Origin: Numida meleagris
Taxonomy: Eukaryota > Chordata > Aves > Galliformes > Numididae
Assembly: GCF_002078875.1 (NCBI RefSeq)
Contig: NC_034411.1
Span: 34,607,926-34,671,925 of the forward strand
Reading direction: 5' to 3'
DNA: 64,000 nt
Part shown: in pieces, positions 39,769 through 54,902 of the stretch
How the letters are laid out: every line of letters begins with the position of its first letter
Position numbering within the stretch: the first letter of the stretch is position 1
The notes under the pieces: model-generated
Told to the model about the DNA's origin: nothing
Seen by the model: only the letters and a program-made list of their open reading frames with translations
Databases searched by the model: none
Program-made: the position numbers and the translations under genes

Positions 39769-41576
39769 AACTCTTTACATGAAGGAGTGCCCTGAGTTAA
39801 GAAGCAAATTCCCAGTATTTTCTGCTGAACTACCAAGTTTCAGGCCCAACTATTAAGTGAGCTGCACTGCAAGACACTGTCAGAAGCTTTACCACTAGCC
39901 CACTCCTTCCCAGTGGGACCTTCCTCTGGTCCCTTTGTACCACACAACCTGACCAAAGCCTACAATTTGGGAATGGCTCTGAACCTCGGTTAGCAGTCAG
40001 GCTTTCTGCTGTCCTTCCATGGAGTAAGAAACATCTTCAACCAAAGTTTCACCAGTAGTACTATGGTTCTTGTTTAGAATTTCATCTCAAACCTTCATCA
40101 TAACTTTCACTAGTAACACAGAGGAGCAAAAACATAAACCCTTTTTAACTTCTCAGTTAAAATTTTAGATCTAATAGGTCTAAAGTTTAGTTGATTGATC
40201 TTGTTACTTTGCATGGCTATTCATTTTTAAGTAGGAAACCAAATGGAATGATGGAATAACTCCAAAAAAGGTCATCATTACCTAAAAAGGTTTCTTTGCC
40301 CTCAATATATGTACAGTTGGAGGCGAGGGCAGGAAGAAATACATTCCAGTGGAAAATATTTCCATTAGAAGCTTAACATCAAAATATATCACAGTAATGA
40401 TATACATGCTAACTAGAGACTAATCTTTAATTCTGGAGATATCAGTTGTTGGAAACCACATCTATATTGAAATCCTACCCCTGGAAAAGTAAATTTATCA
40501 AATCAGCAAAGAGTGCTTTTGCTCATATTTGGAATATAGTAACTAGAATGGTATACAACTTAGTGGGGAGATATCCAAGATAGGGAGAAACAGCAAAATA
40601 AAATTAAAAGCTTGTCCAATATTACAAAAATATAATTGTCAGTAAATCAAAGAGAACAGTTCTAGCAAATGATTCAGATTATTACTCCAAAGTGCTGAAA
40701 AAAAATAGAATAACCACCTCATTCAGGGGCTCCTCCCAGCAATATCTGTAGGAGTGGAAAAACATTATTGAAGTCTAGAACTGTAGAGCAAGGAACTGCC
40801 ATTGTCACTGCTACTTTAAAATAATAATGTTTTTTGAACCACAGCATTCAACTATTCCTGAAAAATCCACTCACAGCTAGAAAACTCTCATAAAAGACTA
40901 GTAGAAATGATAAGGCTACACTGCCCTTCCCAAGGCATAGATGTTTGTGAGAAATCTCCTTTGCCTCAAATCTCATTTCTCTTCTCCCTTTTAAAGTTGA
41001 CACTGTCTTGTGACCTTCTGATGGGACAGCCAGACCCAGTAATGTGCCAGTGCTAGAGAACGAAGCCAAAGGAAAACGTACAAAAGCAGTAAACAGCAGC
41101 TCCACACTCTACCCCTCCTTCCCACTGAAGTCACTCCGAAAAAAAAACCATTTGGCTCCCTAGGGCCAGGCCTGAACACAAAAGGCTTTCTTACTTCTCC
41201 ACGTTTCCAGTATCTCCATTTGAGCACTATTCGTAACTTAATGTCAGGTATGTTTCAAGCCCATATCAAAAGTCTAGTATAGTCCTATTCCCTGTAGTTC
41301 ATCAAATCCTAAGATTTTAGCAGGACTGTTGCAATCACAGTCCAACACAATAGCCACTCTCTGTGCTGCAGCAGCCCTTAGCACAGCAGCTATACTACAA
41401 GAGAAAGAGTTCTTGGATGTTTCTATAGAAATAGCTGAATGGAGCAGACCTACACAGAGAGGCCATCCAGGCAGATGATGTATTACTCTGCAAGAAGCCC
41501 CAAAAGGCACAGACAAAGTAGTAGGAATAAAATAAATAAGATTTTCTGTGACCCTAAGGATGAGATTATAACATTT

Positions 41577-41594
41577 TTATTTATTTATTTATTA
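41577..41594. repeat. (TTTA)n tetranucleotide run
   Basis: About four TTTA units after CATTTT. Short microsatellite. Confidence 0.9.
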
Positions 41595-41946
41595 AAGCTT
41601 GAGCAGGAAGCCTTTCTAAATTGCATTTCTTGGATTTTATTGTATTATCTTCGTGGCACAGTTATTACACATTAAAGGTAATGACTCTCTTCTGTGAGTA
41701 ACCTAATATTGAACATGATTGATAACCCCTATCTGGACTTTGGAGAACACCAAATTTCCTAAATGGAAGGAGGGAACAGAGTCAGCTGAGGAGAACAGGG
41801 AATAGCGTGAGTGAATTATGTGCATGCATATGGAAAAACAACTGCTAAAATTTCACTAGAACACAGCATTCTTTTGAAAGCACCCATTAATGGCAGACAA
41901 ATAGAAAAAATCCCAAGCTCTTCCATTTTTAAGTAATTCTGCTGAG

Positions 41947-41968
41947 ACTACAAATACATATTTGTAGT
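41947..41968. repeat. Perfect 10-bp inverted repeat, 2-nt centre
   Basis: ACTACAAATA (41947-41956) and its exact reverse complement (41959-41968) flank CA. Symmetry ends at the next base on both sides. AT-rich, unassigned. Confidence 0.85.
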
Positions 41969-44900
41969 TTTTACATATTTGATAATTTACAAACACATGT
42001 GCAAACACATATGGTACGTACACATATGCACATCAGTGATCAGGAGTTTATGGAAGAAAATGCATATTCCAAATTTACATCCCAAGGGAAATGTGGCTAT
42101 TTTGATTTAAATTACCTGTATGGGTTGAACTCATGGAACAGACTACTGCTGCCCACTTATCTTGGGCCACTCTAGAGCATCAGTTTTATTCAGGCACAGA
42201 AGGAAACACTGTGAGACAGCCCAACCAGTGAGCAGAACCACAATGGAAACCAATGGAAACTGCAGCTAGTTCCCAGAACCTGTGAAAGAATCCAAACCAC
42301 CTGCTTTGAACAAAGTGTTCATGTTGAAATCAAAATAAATTTCCTTCAGACATTCAACAGAAGTATGTCCAGTATGGGGAAAAAAATATTCCAGCAATAT
42401 TTTCCATAGAAAAAAAAATGCAGAACATCTACTGGAAAAATCTCACTGGCTAGCTCCAGCACATGCCAGCATCACTCATTTTAAAAAACTCTCACCCTAA
42501 AAACTGCAGTTGCAGGGAAATTTATAACATCCTACGAACAATCATTTCTTGATGATTCAGAAGATCTTCCAATTCCTCTTTGTAGACTTGCAAAAAAAAT
42601 AGCTTATACTTTGGACTTTGCTGAGTCTGATGACTTTTGCCCTTTTAAGACAGGGTTAAGCATTATCTCCTAAAAATAAAAACAAACCCTAGTCCTAGGC
42701 CTAGAAAGGATCTGCTCTTTTAGAAACAGATTTCTCTCTCTTAATTGCTATTAATAAAACAAGATTTGTCTTTGTACTCATGTATTTGCTCATTCCCCCC
42801 GTGATTTATTGACTCTCTAGCCCATCAACTTGTTAATTATCATGCTGCCCAAGCAAGTCCAGCTACCATCATTGTTTCTTTGGAACTACAGAAGTAAAAT
42901 CAAAGAACAAGAAAATGATTTTTAAAAGTAACATTTGATTTAAAAAAAATTGTTCATAATAAAAACAGACCCATTTCCTTGTAGAAAAGTGTTTTTGTTT
43001 TTGCGTGTTTTTCCTCAAACGTGGGTTTGATCAGAGACCAAATAACTCTCAAAAGGCATAAACTATCCACCAGTAGCCTTCTGATCATATAACTGGAGCA
43101 AGCCATGCACAAGGATCAGTCTCTGACATAACTGTAAAGCAAAATACATCAGTGTTTGTTGACAGACTTCTTTGGTGCAGTTGTTCAGTAATTTTTAAAA
43201 CTATTCAATCATTCATGTTGTTAAAAATAAGTCTCCTGATACAGAGGAACAGTTTGATTGCTTATCAAAATTTTGGGAAATACATTTGTCCCTTCTTGCA
43301 GGCAGGAAGAATGTGCTCTCCTTCTCTACCTAGTGGAACAGGCCCAGCGAAGCAGAACAGCAAATCATTGGAGATGATTCTCCTCATCCCCACCATTTGC
43401 CAAAGAAGGAGCTGTCAGTGGCTGCTTGCCAAACAAGTTGGGGAGCAGAGGACAACAGCATTTGGTAGAGCTTGCATGGGGCCCAATGTGGTGACACCAA
43501 CAGCTGGACATCATAAGGAGGTGGCAAGAGCTATTTCAGAGTCACTGCACTGAACTTCCAGAAGAGCTAAGCACTATTCCCACCCCTCCTCCTCCACATG
43601 CACAACCACAAACTACTAAGCTTCAAAATTTTAAGAGATTTGAAAAGAGATTTAAAAGGAGTCACGTCATGAACGCAGGTATGCATCATGTCAGCCATTT
43701 ATTTTTGATTACAAGGCAACTTTAACAGCAATCAATGTATCAATCTGCAGACGAATTTTGTCTGTTTATAGACTTCTCCCACTGATAATTTCCTAAAGTA
43801 AGAAATCATCAATAGTAGCCCACAATATTTCCCTCATTACAAAATTCAACAAATTATTTCTCCTTTACTCCTAAATTTTTGTCAGCAACAAATTAGGGTG
43901 TCTACACTACAACACAGGATATTTTCCAAATTCAAGAGTTTACCAGTGGAACAAGTTCATGTATTCAAATACTGAAGAAAGGAAACAATGAAAAATAAAA
44001 ACAAACATAAAAGCAACAGCTTGGAACTAGGGAGAAGGAAATAAGTAATTGTTGCAGCAGCTCCTGACATTCATGTTACAAGGTAGGACACTGCAAAAGG
44101 GGCTAAACAACAACCTATGACCTTCAGTAAGAGAGCCAGAGAAGTTATGTCCCACGCAAGCTCTATTGCTTGTCCATTTTCACAGATATTGTCTATCTTC
44201 TGACATATGTTTGAGCTTCTCATTGTTACTGTTCCAATAGTATCTTCGAGCATATTAGATCTTCTAAAATAGAGCAGATTGTTTTATTTCTTTAAATAAG
44301 CAAACTACAGACTTGTTCTCAAAAAAAAGGAGGAGGTGCTTCCACTTTTTTTTTTTAATATATACACTCTGAATGCTTATTCACTTCAAAACTTCACTAC
44401 TCATTATTTTTGTCCCAGTAAGTACATCAGAGAAAGTCCAAGGTCAGAGAAATGAAATTGAGTACTCTGGGCTTACCTACAGCAGTAGGTACAAGTACAG
44501 CGCAAGTCAATTCAGTGAAATCAGTATAGCATGAAGCATGCAAGAGATATCATGAAACATACCGTTTGCTGTTTATCTGTAAGGCAGCGTGGAACTGTGT
44601 GAGTATTTGGGAGCAATTGAAATGAACTGAGAATGTTATCCTATGATAACGAAGTCAACTTGGGTGACTGAAAAGCTGTCTGAGTAAGTGATATGTAGAA
44701 CATGCCACTAAAATTTATGCACAAAGACTGAAATGCAGTCCACGACAGTAGGCTAGAAAATTACTATAATTCAGTAATTTTTTTTTTTCCCCCAGAACTG
44801 CTCCTAGAATCATTTTATTTCCTACCACCTTCCTTTTTCAGACTTGAATAATCTCACTTCTCTTCTGAAAAGTCTTTCCAGGCTTCCTTTCTGACACATA

Positions 44901-47900
44901 AAAAGAGCAATGCATGAACATGGCAAGAGTTTCTCCAAACCATGCTCTCACTCAAATTAGAAACAAATACACTCACGCTAGATTTCTGAGATTTTATTTT
45001 CTTCTAATGCTGGATTTAATGTGATAAACTTTCCACATACTTAAACATTGTTATTTTCATCTTCCTTGTGTATTAGGTCAGAAACAGTGAATGACACAAG
45101 AAAAAAAATACATATCTCCTGGCTTGTCTCCTTGTCAGAGGATAAGGGCAGAGAACTGTACCTTCATACATATACACCATTGAAATGTAGAAAGAGTAAG
45201 AAGCAGCCTGCATTAAGAGGGAGATCTCAACTAACATCTAATACTCTGCTGGAAATTACTCTGAAAGTGTACGTTTATGCAGTATACTAAAAAAACAAAC
45301 CTAAAACGTGACATAAGAAAAAAAAGAAAAAGAAAGCCACCTGCACCCACTTCTGGTTCACAAGGAACCTAAGCAGTACACAGTCCCTAAAAAAAAAAAA
45401 AAGCCATTCTTGAATGCATCACATTTCCAATAAAGCTGAAAGAGTGGAAATGGGAGAAGTTACATACAATGGAATTATTTTCACTCTACTTCAGTCACAA
45501 ACTATATTAACAAGAGCCTGCAGTGACCAATCATGGACACTCAACTGGCTATGGAGCTTAACAAGGTATTTCCATTACTAGGTCTATTACTAGCCTTAGG
45601 CTCTGCAGGAATATAATATGGAATTGCAATCTCCAAAGAGTAAATTTCATTTAGCTTGACATATAATGAATTCAGGTTAAGAACTACTGTAATATTTCAG
45701 TAAATTGAGATATTGTAAATGGCTTGTAAGAGTCTTAGTTTTAAAACTAACCAAAAGACTATCAAAAGTAATTTTAATCTTTTAGCTTTAATTTCCCAAA
45801 AATGATTTAGGAAATGCTTCCTTATCATACAGAGGCAGTGTGTTTGGAGGTAACTGAAAGTGAGTTGTTGAGCTCTCAGACCAAGCCATAAGTGAAAAAT
45901 GAAAGATTTTGGAACAGGGTAAATCTGTCTTTCTGACAGCTGAGTTAAGATAGGGGTCATTGAAGTCTCCCTCAATCCCACAAATTATCTTTATGTTCTG
46001 AGACAAAAAAAATCAAGGTAAATTCTAGTAGAGCCATCGTAATAACAGCTCAGTAGAATCCTTTAGTGAGGTTTAAGTAAGTACTTCTTCTGCAATAAGA
46101 ATAGTTTTGACTGGATTCTCATGGTAGTGTAATCTCCAAACTTTGCTAATCCCAACCAGAGGACTTTTAACATATCCTTTTCAACCCAGTTTATTTCCTA
46201 TGGATCTTTGCTTCTGAAAACCAGCTTGGAAACCTAGTCAAACTATCCATATTAATGTTGAACTAAATATTAAAATTCAAACAAAAGCTCAAAATAGAAA
46301 TTGACTGGTACAAACAAACAGAGATCCAGATCTTTTAAGCAGAAATCACAGCAACCTGGGAAATGCAAGCCAGGAGATAACCGTCCCTGCAATAGTCACT
46401 TGAGGATCGACTTGTTTGGGACAAAAACTACCAATAAGTTGTTCAAAAAACTTTGAGACACTGAAGAAGAAATAACAGAAATCCAAACATTTCATAGATC
46501 AGAGAACTAAAAACCAAAACCAGAAACAATCATTTAAGTAAGTTGGCTTTCTCAGGTTTAAAATTTTGTTGTATCCAGATTTTTCCTACACAAAAGACAT
46601 CACAAATTACTAGAGAAGGGGAAGAATGCTGTTAACAGATAGGACTGAAGTGACCAGAAGTCAAGCCTCCAGTGATCTCTCTTCATACGAGTATTCTTAC
46701 CTCACACTTCTAGATTTAACTTACCCCCTTACCCTCACTTCTTATAAGACAGATGCATGAGTAAAAGCATTTGCAAAATCACTGCAGTGTACGTGACATG
46801 TAGTAATTTATTCATGAGTCAAATACTTGGTAACTGGAATTATTAACGTTAAGATATGGCACCAAAAGAACTAAAAAAAAAATCTACAGGAAAAAAAAAA
46901 AAGGAATTTTAACTAGTACATTTGAGATTTCATCCAGGGGACAGTTTTCTCCAGTACAGTGTTCACATGATCTACTGAGTGGACCAGGAGCTATATCTAA
47001 TGAAACATAATGTAGAAGAAATCTTATTCCTGTGGAAAAAAAATCTTATAAGTTTGTTTATCCTTCTCCTCAAATGAAGGTATTTACTATGGTAACACAG
47101 ATGGCATCCATAGTTCAAAGCAAAGCTGCAGTAGACTTTGGGTGATTAAACTACTACAAGATCTATTCTTGTATGTGATCTTTAGAGAACATACACCTCC
47201 CTTCTCACTAGTTCTCATGTACAAGACTATACTTAAAAGTCAAATAGATCTAACAGAAAGCTCCATGCAAGCAGGCATGTGCTGTAAATAGCATAATTCC
47301 TTCAGTGTACTCAAATTTTAAAAAGATACACAGAATCTCACAGGCATAAGTTAATGAAAACATCAGACCTCCAGGATATTTTCTTTTACTTCCTTCTGGT
47401 GATCTCCTCTTTGAAAGGTTATGAACAGCAACTCTTCTAAACAAGTGTGAATATTTTATAGATTGCTATGAGTCACATTTTTAATTGGCTATTTGCTTTC
47501 CATGTAAGGCATTGCCACCGCTAGTTAAGTATCTCAGAACAACCGTGAGCCCACTTAAAACTCCCAAAGCCAAGTATTTTATGGTTACCCTATAAATCAG
47601 CCTTCAGATCTCTATGCTTCCCTACAGAAAACCAAATCTACCTTCAGGATTTGTTTCAAGCACAGAGTACACATGTAAGGAAATACAGGATCCATCACTG
47701 GCATTTCCTACTGGATTACAATCTAGTAGTTACATTTGACGCAAAGCATACCTCTTTTCTCATTCCTGAAAATTTGTGTGGAACTGTACCAGTAGAAGAA
47801 AATCCATTCAAAGTCATCTCTTTATCACTTCTATTATGACCCTACCTATATCTGCTAATCAAGGCCAAAATATCTTATTTACTTTAGAAAAGGATGCTCT

Positions 47901-48300
47901 AGAGGTTTGGTAACTGTTGCAGAGTGGTTTGCTTTCTCAAATGACAGCAGGAATGCTTTTGGGATACTAACTAGCTCCTGATGCTCCCCAGTAACAGGGG
48001 ATGAAGTGGATAGAGGACATAAACTGGTTTGGTTTTTTTTTAAAAACAAAATCTTTGCATTAAAATATTTTTTGTGCTTAGTGTCAAACACCAGTGTTAC
48101 TAATGCAGGAGGGACTAATTTTTTTCATATATAATCAAAGAAACTGATCACTAGGATCTATATTTAGTGCCAACAGGCTACAGTATCACTGCAGATAAAA
48201 GAAATCTATAGCCCAGACTTTTACAAGATGTGTAGATTCCTCAAAGGTAGAAGGTATGCCAAGCTTGCCTCAGAAAAAGGGCCAACAAGACCATACGGTA

Positions 48301-48330
48301 TTTTTTCTTTTTTCTTTTTTTTTTTTTTTT
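48301..48330. repeat. Poly-T/TC tract
   Basis: Thirty bases of T with two C interruptions. Listed as low complexity only. Confidence 0.9.
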
Positions 48331-50492
48331 GGCATTTTTTCCCCTCTGTTTGTAATTCTAAGAAAGAAAAAGCTGAGGGGGGGAAAAAAACAATAAAAGA
48401 ACAGATCTTCAAATCAGTCCTCTGGTGGTTCTGGAGTTTGACTGGAAGATTAATCTCTCTGAAGTGTAGGCTAATGCCAAAACAACTTAGAGAACTTAGA
48501 GAGCCCACAAAAACACAATCATTACTATAGAAAGAACTCCACAATGGAGTTGCTTTGTGCAGTTTAACCTATGACATGTACTATTTCTTTTTCTTTTTTA
48601 AACAGGGAAACAGAATTCAGTGCACGAAGCTTTACCTGCAGGTTTCACGCATTACCACAGGTCATCAACCTGGTTTCAATGCTGACTGTGCGTCTTTACC
48701 CAGAGGCCTGCTGTAGGTACTATGTGACTTTCACAGCTTCCACCCTTCTGACAGCCTTAAGATTCAGCAGTGCAAGGCTGCATTGCACATCTGCACTGCA
48801 CAGATACTTCAGATCAAGGCATTTTGATCTCAGCCTCAGAGGTAGAAGTCTCCACTCACACAGAAGAATTCCTCACTGGTTTGCTGCACCCAAGCGTGTG
48901 CCATTGCCATTTATTCTGTAGCAGGTGGAAGACTACAGGAAAGCTCTCTCCACATGGCAAAACATGCTGGGCAATTCAGGCCATGCATGGCCTACAATTG
49001 TCATCCATTCAAATTCCTCAGCATGCAAACAAAGTAGTGAATGAATTACAAGCAATTTCTTATTTATTTCTATTTCCAGAAACAATGTCAGCAAAATTTC
49101 CCACAAGAAACTAAATCACTGAGTAAGAAGTAAAATATCTTGGATCAGCAGTCAGCCAAGAGACAAAGAGAAAGCAGAAAAAAAAGCTAGTTCTTCAGTG
49201 CAGCAAAAGATCACCTAGGTGTTCTGAACAAGTACTTTGGATTATTTGAAAGTGTATTTTCATTTAAATGAATCCCTAGAATAATATTTGATGAATAGTA
49301 TTTTGCCTCCCTAAAAAACTCAGCTGCAGAACCCACAGGCCCTACAGTCTGGTAGCTCCACATTAAAGAGGTCAAGTCTGGAAAGAGGACTGCTGCTAAT
49401 CACACAGACATGAAATGACTAAAATAAATGTTAATCTCTAGTCACTGACCTGTTCATTCTTTAGCCATTTAAAATATAGCAAAAAAAAAAAAAAGAGCTT
49501 TGATCCAGATCCAACTCAAATACTGTTGTTTACATACAGTGTTATAGTGCTCAATATGTTCAACCCTGATCTGGAATTATTTCAGAGATTGACCTCATAT
49601 TTTGCAACTCTTATTAGCACACAAGACTCTCCTGGCTCAGAAACACCAGACTTCATTTCTCACAGGTAAACATTTATTTACCTGTAAGAAAAATGTACCT
49701 TAACAGTTGCTGCCATGCCTACTGAAAACACTTGTGAAAATAACCTCTCCAAAGACATAAAGAGTGCAAAGACAGGACTGGCACCAATGACTTTTAGAAA
49801 GTATTTCAGCATTACAGACAAAAAAAGGAGGAGTGGTCTTGGTGCCTACTGTTTGTAAAGCTGTATTGAAACAGTTGCGGTTTTGTTGGTTTTTTTTTTC
49901 CACCCTATGAAACATACAATTAACTTTGATGGAAATACAGATTTTGAAGGTAAAAGTAGCTATGTCTTCAAAAAAAAAAAAGCACAGCTAGAAGGAGGTA
50001 AATGTGTAGCTGTTTTGTGGCAGCTTTGAACATACCTTTACTTTGAATAGGAAGCACACGAAGGCTCAATATCTGTCTATTATCAACAGCTGTTTGTTTT
50101 TAGCAGGAACATAACATTTGTTGCATAGGCAATGAGATTTCTCCTTGTATATCTAATCTAAACCAAAACAGATTTCATGCAGCACTTGCTAAATGGAGAG
50201 TAGTACTTTCCAAAAATTTTGGTCAAATGCAATTCTTATTTGCACTAGGTGATAGATGAAAAACTAATAGCAAGAGAACAAGTAAAACCTTCTCCCTAAG
50301 GAGAGGCTGCTTTTAGACACAGTAACTGGTTACTGAGGGAAGAGTGAGGAATATTTTAGAAGACTTCTGAGACAAGAATAAAAACAGTATCATGAAATAA
50401 ACTAAGCTGAAGTAATGAGGAAAGGAAAAAAAATAAGACTAAGGGTGCTTAAAGAATAAAAGGCACTTGTAATAAGAGTCCAAACTGTGTAC

Positions 50493-50506
50493 GAGAGAGA
50501 GAGAGA
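50493..50506. repeat. (GA)7 run
   Basis: Seven GA units between TGTGTAC and AGTTC. Short microsatellite. Confidence 0.88.
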
Positions 50507-52220
50507 AGTTCTCAGCATATTTAACATATGTTATTAATCTTACAAGTGATACAGAGTGGGTAGCACTACAACCGATACCACTGGGGGAGCCTTGAATACT
50601 ATCAAAAGAAAGAAACAAGCAAAAGTTTCTCATGAAAGACTAGATGTTCACCAAATGCAAGTACACATTATTTACTTTCCATTATTCATTCGAGAAAGGA
50701 AGGACTGATGTCTGTTATCTTTGTAGAAGTTCAGTGGCTTGGATCTATACTTTGCAAAATCACCTAGAGTGTTCCGATTCCCTGACAAAACACAAGTTTG
50801 CCACTGCAGACATTGTTTTTTGTTCATGGGAAAGACAGTCTTCATTCCCCATCAGAAATACACATAGAAGGGGTTTTTGTGTACTTTTTTGTTGTTGTTG
50901 TTTCATTTTTTTTCCTGAAAAAAAAATTCCCATAACCATAGCATGAATTGAAGCAAAGATCCTGTGCAGAACAGAGGATCTTGCCCAGAAATGCCCTCAA
51001 GGATAAACAAGCCTGATGTCAGCACTGGGTGCCCCAGCACTGCAGTTGGCCACTGCACAGCCATGCAGCCTTACAGTCTACAGACCAGCAACACCTCTTC
51101 CAATTCCCTAAAACAATCTTTAAACCTCTTTCTAGAAGTGCTTGCTGACAATTAAATGCAGCAGATGTTTCAGAGAACATCCTGACACAAGGTTCCCAGG
51201 TTGGGTGATAACATTTACTTTGATTAGCTAAAGCAACCTTGTGTGCCAGAGGACTGCATACACCACAAAGAGATCAGACACAAGCTGACAAAACCTAGCC
51301 TTTCCATATCTAAAGAACCTCTTGAGGAACTGACCCACTCCAGCAACATGGAGGCAACAGCAGCTTCCGGATTTCCAGTAGCAAGAGTACCCCTCCAAGA
51401 AGGGACCTGCACTTTTCCAGGACTTGTCTGTCAGATCCCTCAGCAACACAGAAACCTGCAGTCTTGAGTCAAGCAACATCAGCCTCTTTCACAACACACA
51501 CAAGCAATGACAACTGCACTGCTGGAGACTAGCTTGCACTGGGACAGTGCAAGATTCTGCAGAAGCGTATGTCTTCCCTGAAACACAGCTTCTGCACTCA
51601 CCCCAGCCTTCAAATGCCAGGCTTATAAATAAACAATTGGTTTTGTGCCTGCAGCCAAATGAAGAAAAGGCTAGGAAAACTGTCTGGAGCTGGCTATCTG
51701 ACCACAAATCTTTCCTTTATAAAGCTTATTTATAGTGGGAAGGAGCCCACAAGTTTTACTAGAACAAAACAAATCAGCAAAAAAAACAACTGTTTGCCAC
51801 CACTTGCTTGCAACTAGCACTTTAACTTTTGAAGTTCTTGGTTCCTATTACTTCTTACTTCACTACTAAAAGTCATTACTATGTCTCCGATCTCTCCTGT
51901 ACGCCAAATTTTTCATCTTGCCACCTATCCTGACAGCTGTAGATAACTGTCGGGAACAGAAGATGTTTTGGGTCAGAGTACTTTAGAAGGCATTTTATTT
52001 ACATTCATTCATTCACTATGACTTTACAATTAGAATTTTGGATAAATCACCTTCAGCTAATGTTTAATAACTTAAGGCAACCTGTTTCCACCCTAGAACA
52101 TGCATTCCCAAGCTTAGCTTTGACAAGAGAGCTCTTATGTTTAATACTTTGATACAACCCAAGAGTACAGACACAGCTAAGAATGGAGCAAACTTAAAAA
52201 TTTGTAGTTGAAAACAGAAA

Positions 52221-52241
52221 TAAGTAAATAAATAAATAAAT
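52221..52241. repeat. (TAAA)n tetranucleotide run
   Basis: About four to five TAAA units with one G interruption at the left end. Short microsatellite. Confidence 0.9.
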
Positions 52242-53680
52242 GGCACAGGTTCAAATAAAATCCATGCTTAGTGACTGGCATTCAGGCATGGTAAGAAGAC
52301 ATTCAATGCCCTCATTCTCAGTGTCCGTGTCAGTGAATTACTTAAGGTTTTAAGAAAAGCTGCTGAATTTGTGAGTTTAACTATTCAGTTAATTCACAAG
52401 AGGATGGAGGTCAACTAGAATTTAAATGTTTAAGAAAAGAAAAGGCCATGCCAACTTCTTATACTTCTCCAACCAAACACAGAATGTTAGATTAGCTAAG
52501 AGGCGCAATGCTTGTTAAGTACACACTATTTTAACACAACATGTTTTTATTCAGTTATAAACACTGAATAGCAAGCGTGCATCACAAGACACAGTGGAAG
52601 AGCTCCCCTACTGGGCTGATTGCTCACCATTCAAAAGCTTACAAACCACTTGAATTAACTGCCAAATAAATCAGTCTAGCTCCCCTTTCCCTCGCCTCCC
52701 ACAGTATTGCAACCCTCAGTGGCTGGCAGTAATCCAAGCCAGAGCTTGAATTACTGCATAACCCAAGAACCTCTTCAGTTCATACCCACTCACTCTCCTC
52801 TCCATTCCTTCATCCCAACTTACACCTGGTCCTTTTGCTGGGGACGTGGACTGTTGCTACCAAATTGGTAGCTTTTTTTGCTATTCCAGTCAAGAATAGG
52901 GGAGAGGGAGCATATCTAGAACTGGAAAGCAATGAACATCAAGCACATTTAGAAAGCCACAGCTGGGAAGAAATGCTCCCCCTCTTTGCACTTCAATTTC
53001 CTCTTGGAATTTTAGTTAAACACAGAGGTATCAAGAGGGTGTAATACAATGCAGTGAACTCTTCTGCAAAGTTGGTGCCATTTAAAAGATCAAAACCATA
53101 CTGCATATTGAAGCTATGCAATATTTCTCCCTTGCACTGAACCAGAATCTCAGAAGTCCCACTGCTTTTCTTCAAATTAGTTACAGTATTTAAAATAAAG
53201 CATATGTTTAAGTATTTTCAGGACTGGAGGCTAAAACTTCTAGTAATTTTGTCACTATCTGATGCCTACTCAGATCTTTCTCTACCTTCTACTTTTACCC
53301 TAGTCCCTTGTAGCTTCACATAGGGCATACCTAGGAGCAGTTGAGGGCAAGTCACAGTACAACTTGTTGAGGAATCCAAGGGGGAAAAAAAGAATCTGCC
53401 ATCCTAGTCATTGAGTTTCCAGAAACATGCTCTAAACAACAACTGGCTCTTCTGAGGATGACATAAAACTCTTAAAATGCAGCCTGGTGTGCATAAATGA
53501 CTTCTTCCCCTTCCCTCCTCTAGTGACTAGCCAGTCTCCTGAAAAAAATCGTTGGCTTATCTGAGACCATTTCCATCCTGACTTCTGCAAACACTGCAGC
53601 AGTTGTTCAAGATCTCTCTTGAGAGACTGAATCAGAACTGTATCCTTATGGCATGGTTTTATAAGTCACCTACTTCTGGC

Positions 53681-53701
53681 TTTTTTTTTTTTTTTTTTTT
53701 T
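53681..53701. repeat. Poly-T run of 21
   Basis: Uninterrupted T21 between CTGGC and AAATTGCAG. No flanking structure shows that it is a retroposon tail. Confidence 0.92.
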
Positions 53702-54875
53702 AAATTGCAGATTTCCTCTCACTTCTGTCCCCTTCGCAGTTCAATGGCTTGGGAGCTCAAAAGGTAGGTTTTGGTACTGCATGCGTTCAGACAAATACTG
53801 GGAACACAGGACAAGGTAAGGATTAGGAATATAGATGCAAATCAGTCAGAAACAGTACCGGTTTGTTTACTTTTTTTGCATAGAAATAAAAATACTGGCA
53901 GATTCCCTGTTTCTGCAAGGCTTCTCGTCATCAACTCTTCAGCACACAAATACATTGCTGAGGCTTCTAGCCACAACCAGACTGGAAAAGCAGCAAGTTT
54001 AGGAAGTCCTAAGTACAATACAGGCAAGGTTAGCTCCCTTACAAATCAAATCCCATCTTACCAACTAAAATCCCCAGCAACTGAGGACATTCAGGTTTAG
54101 AACGCTGACCAGTTTCCACATTTTGCAATCAGTAGTAATTGAGATTTGTATGACACTTAGTAAAGCTGTAACCGGAACAAATACAATTCTTGTCTGTGAA
54201 TCCCAATTTATAACACAGAAAAGTTCTAGCAGCACAAAATCATGGATTTTATCAAAAGCCAATACAAGTTTTACCTCTTGTTACTTACAGCACAAGCCTA
54301 CTGATACCAGTGGAAAGAATCTTCTTAATGTCCTCAGATGATTTGGATTTAGCCTATATTACATGTATGGTGGCAATCTGCCAGAACAGATCATCACCAG
54401 ATGGCAGAGTTGACTGCAATCTATTTTGAACTTAGACCAAATGGCTGTGTCTGCATCTTCTGAGGGAATGAGATTTTTGAAAGAAAAAAGAAGATTGGAT
54501 TCAGAAGGCTCTGCAGATTATTGCTTCTCCCCTTCTTCAAAGAAGCAAAACAAAGATAAATTACATGTAGGCTACAGAGAAGCATCTTGGATAGGAAGCT
54601 AAGATGCAGAGTACTATTCACTGAAAAGTTTGTTCCTGATTTCTATGCGACTACTGTAGACATATTCCTGGCCAATCAGATTATTCATGCTTTATCTCTA
54701 TTTGCTCAGGTGTCTAGGGCCAATTACAGAACAAGATGCCCAGCACACAAACAGGGTCAGAATTAACAGATTCCAACATACAGCACAGCCATAGCATCAA
54801 CTTTGGCCCAGGATTTCAAAATATCTTTTAACAATGTTTGATGTGACTACATTACCAGTGACTTCTAAATCTAAT

Positions 54876-54902
54876 CCTTCCCTAATCTAATCTAATCCTT
54901 TC
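54876..54902. repeat. Short CTAAT(C)-type tandem run
   Basis: TAATC-like units (CTAATCC, CTAATCTAATCTAATCC) are repeated about four times with CCTT interruptions. Minor simple repeat. Confidence 0.75.

Noticed and set aside
43152..43553. 133-codon open frame, the longest outside the KIF26B exon
   Set aside because: No recognisable domain, signal or family motif, no splice or Kozak support, and of a length that occurs by chance in 64 kb.
48571..49114. Two overlapping frames (116 and 114 codons) in a somewhat GC-richer patch
   Set aside because: Neither frame resembles a known protein or KIF26B, and the overlap in two frames suggests low stop density by composition.
53771..54100. 109-codon frame after a T21 run and an AG (AAATTGCAG)
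   Set aside because: The T run plus CAG looks like a plus-strand acceptor, but the following frame has no family similarity and KIF26B runs on the other strand.
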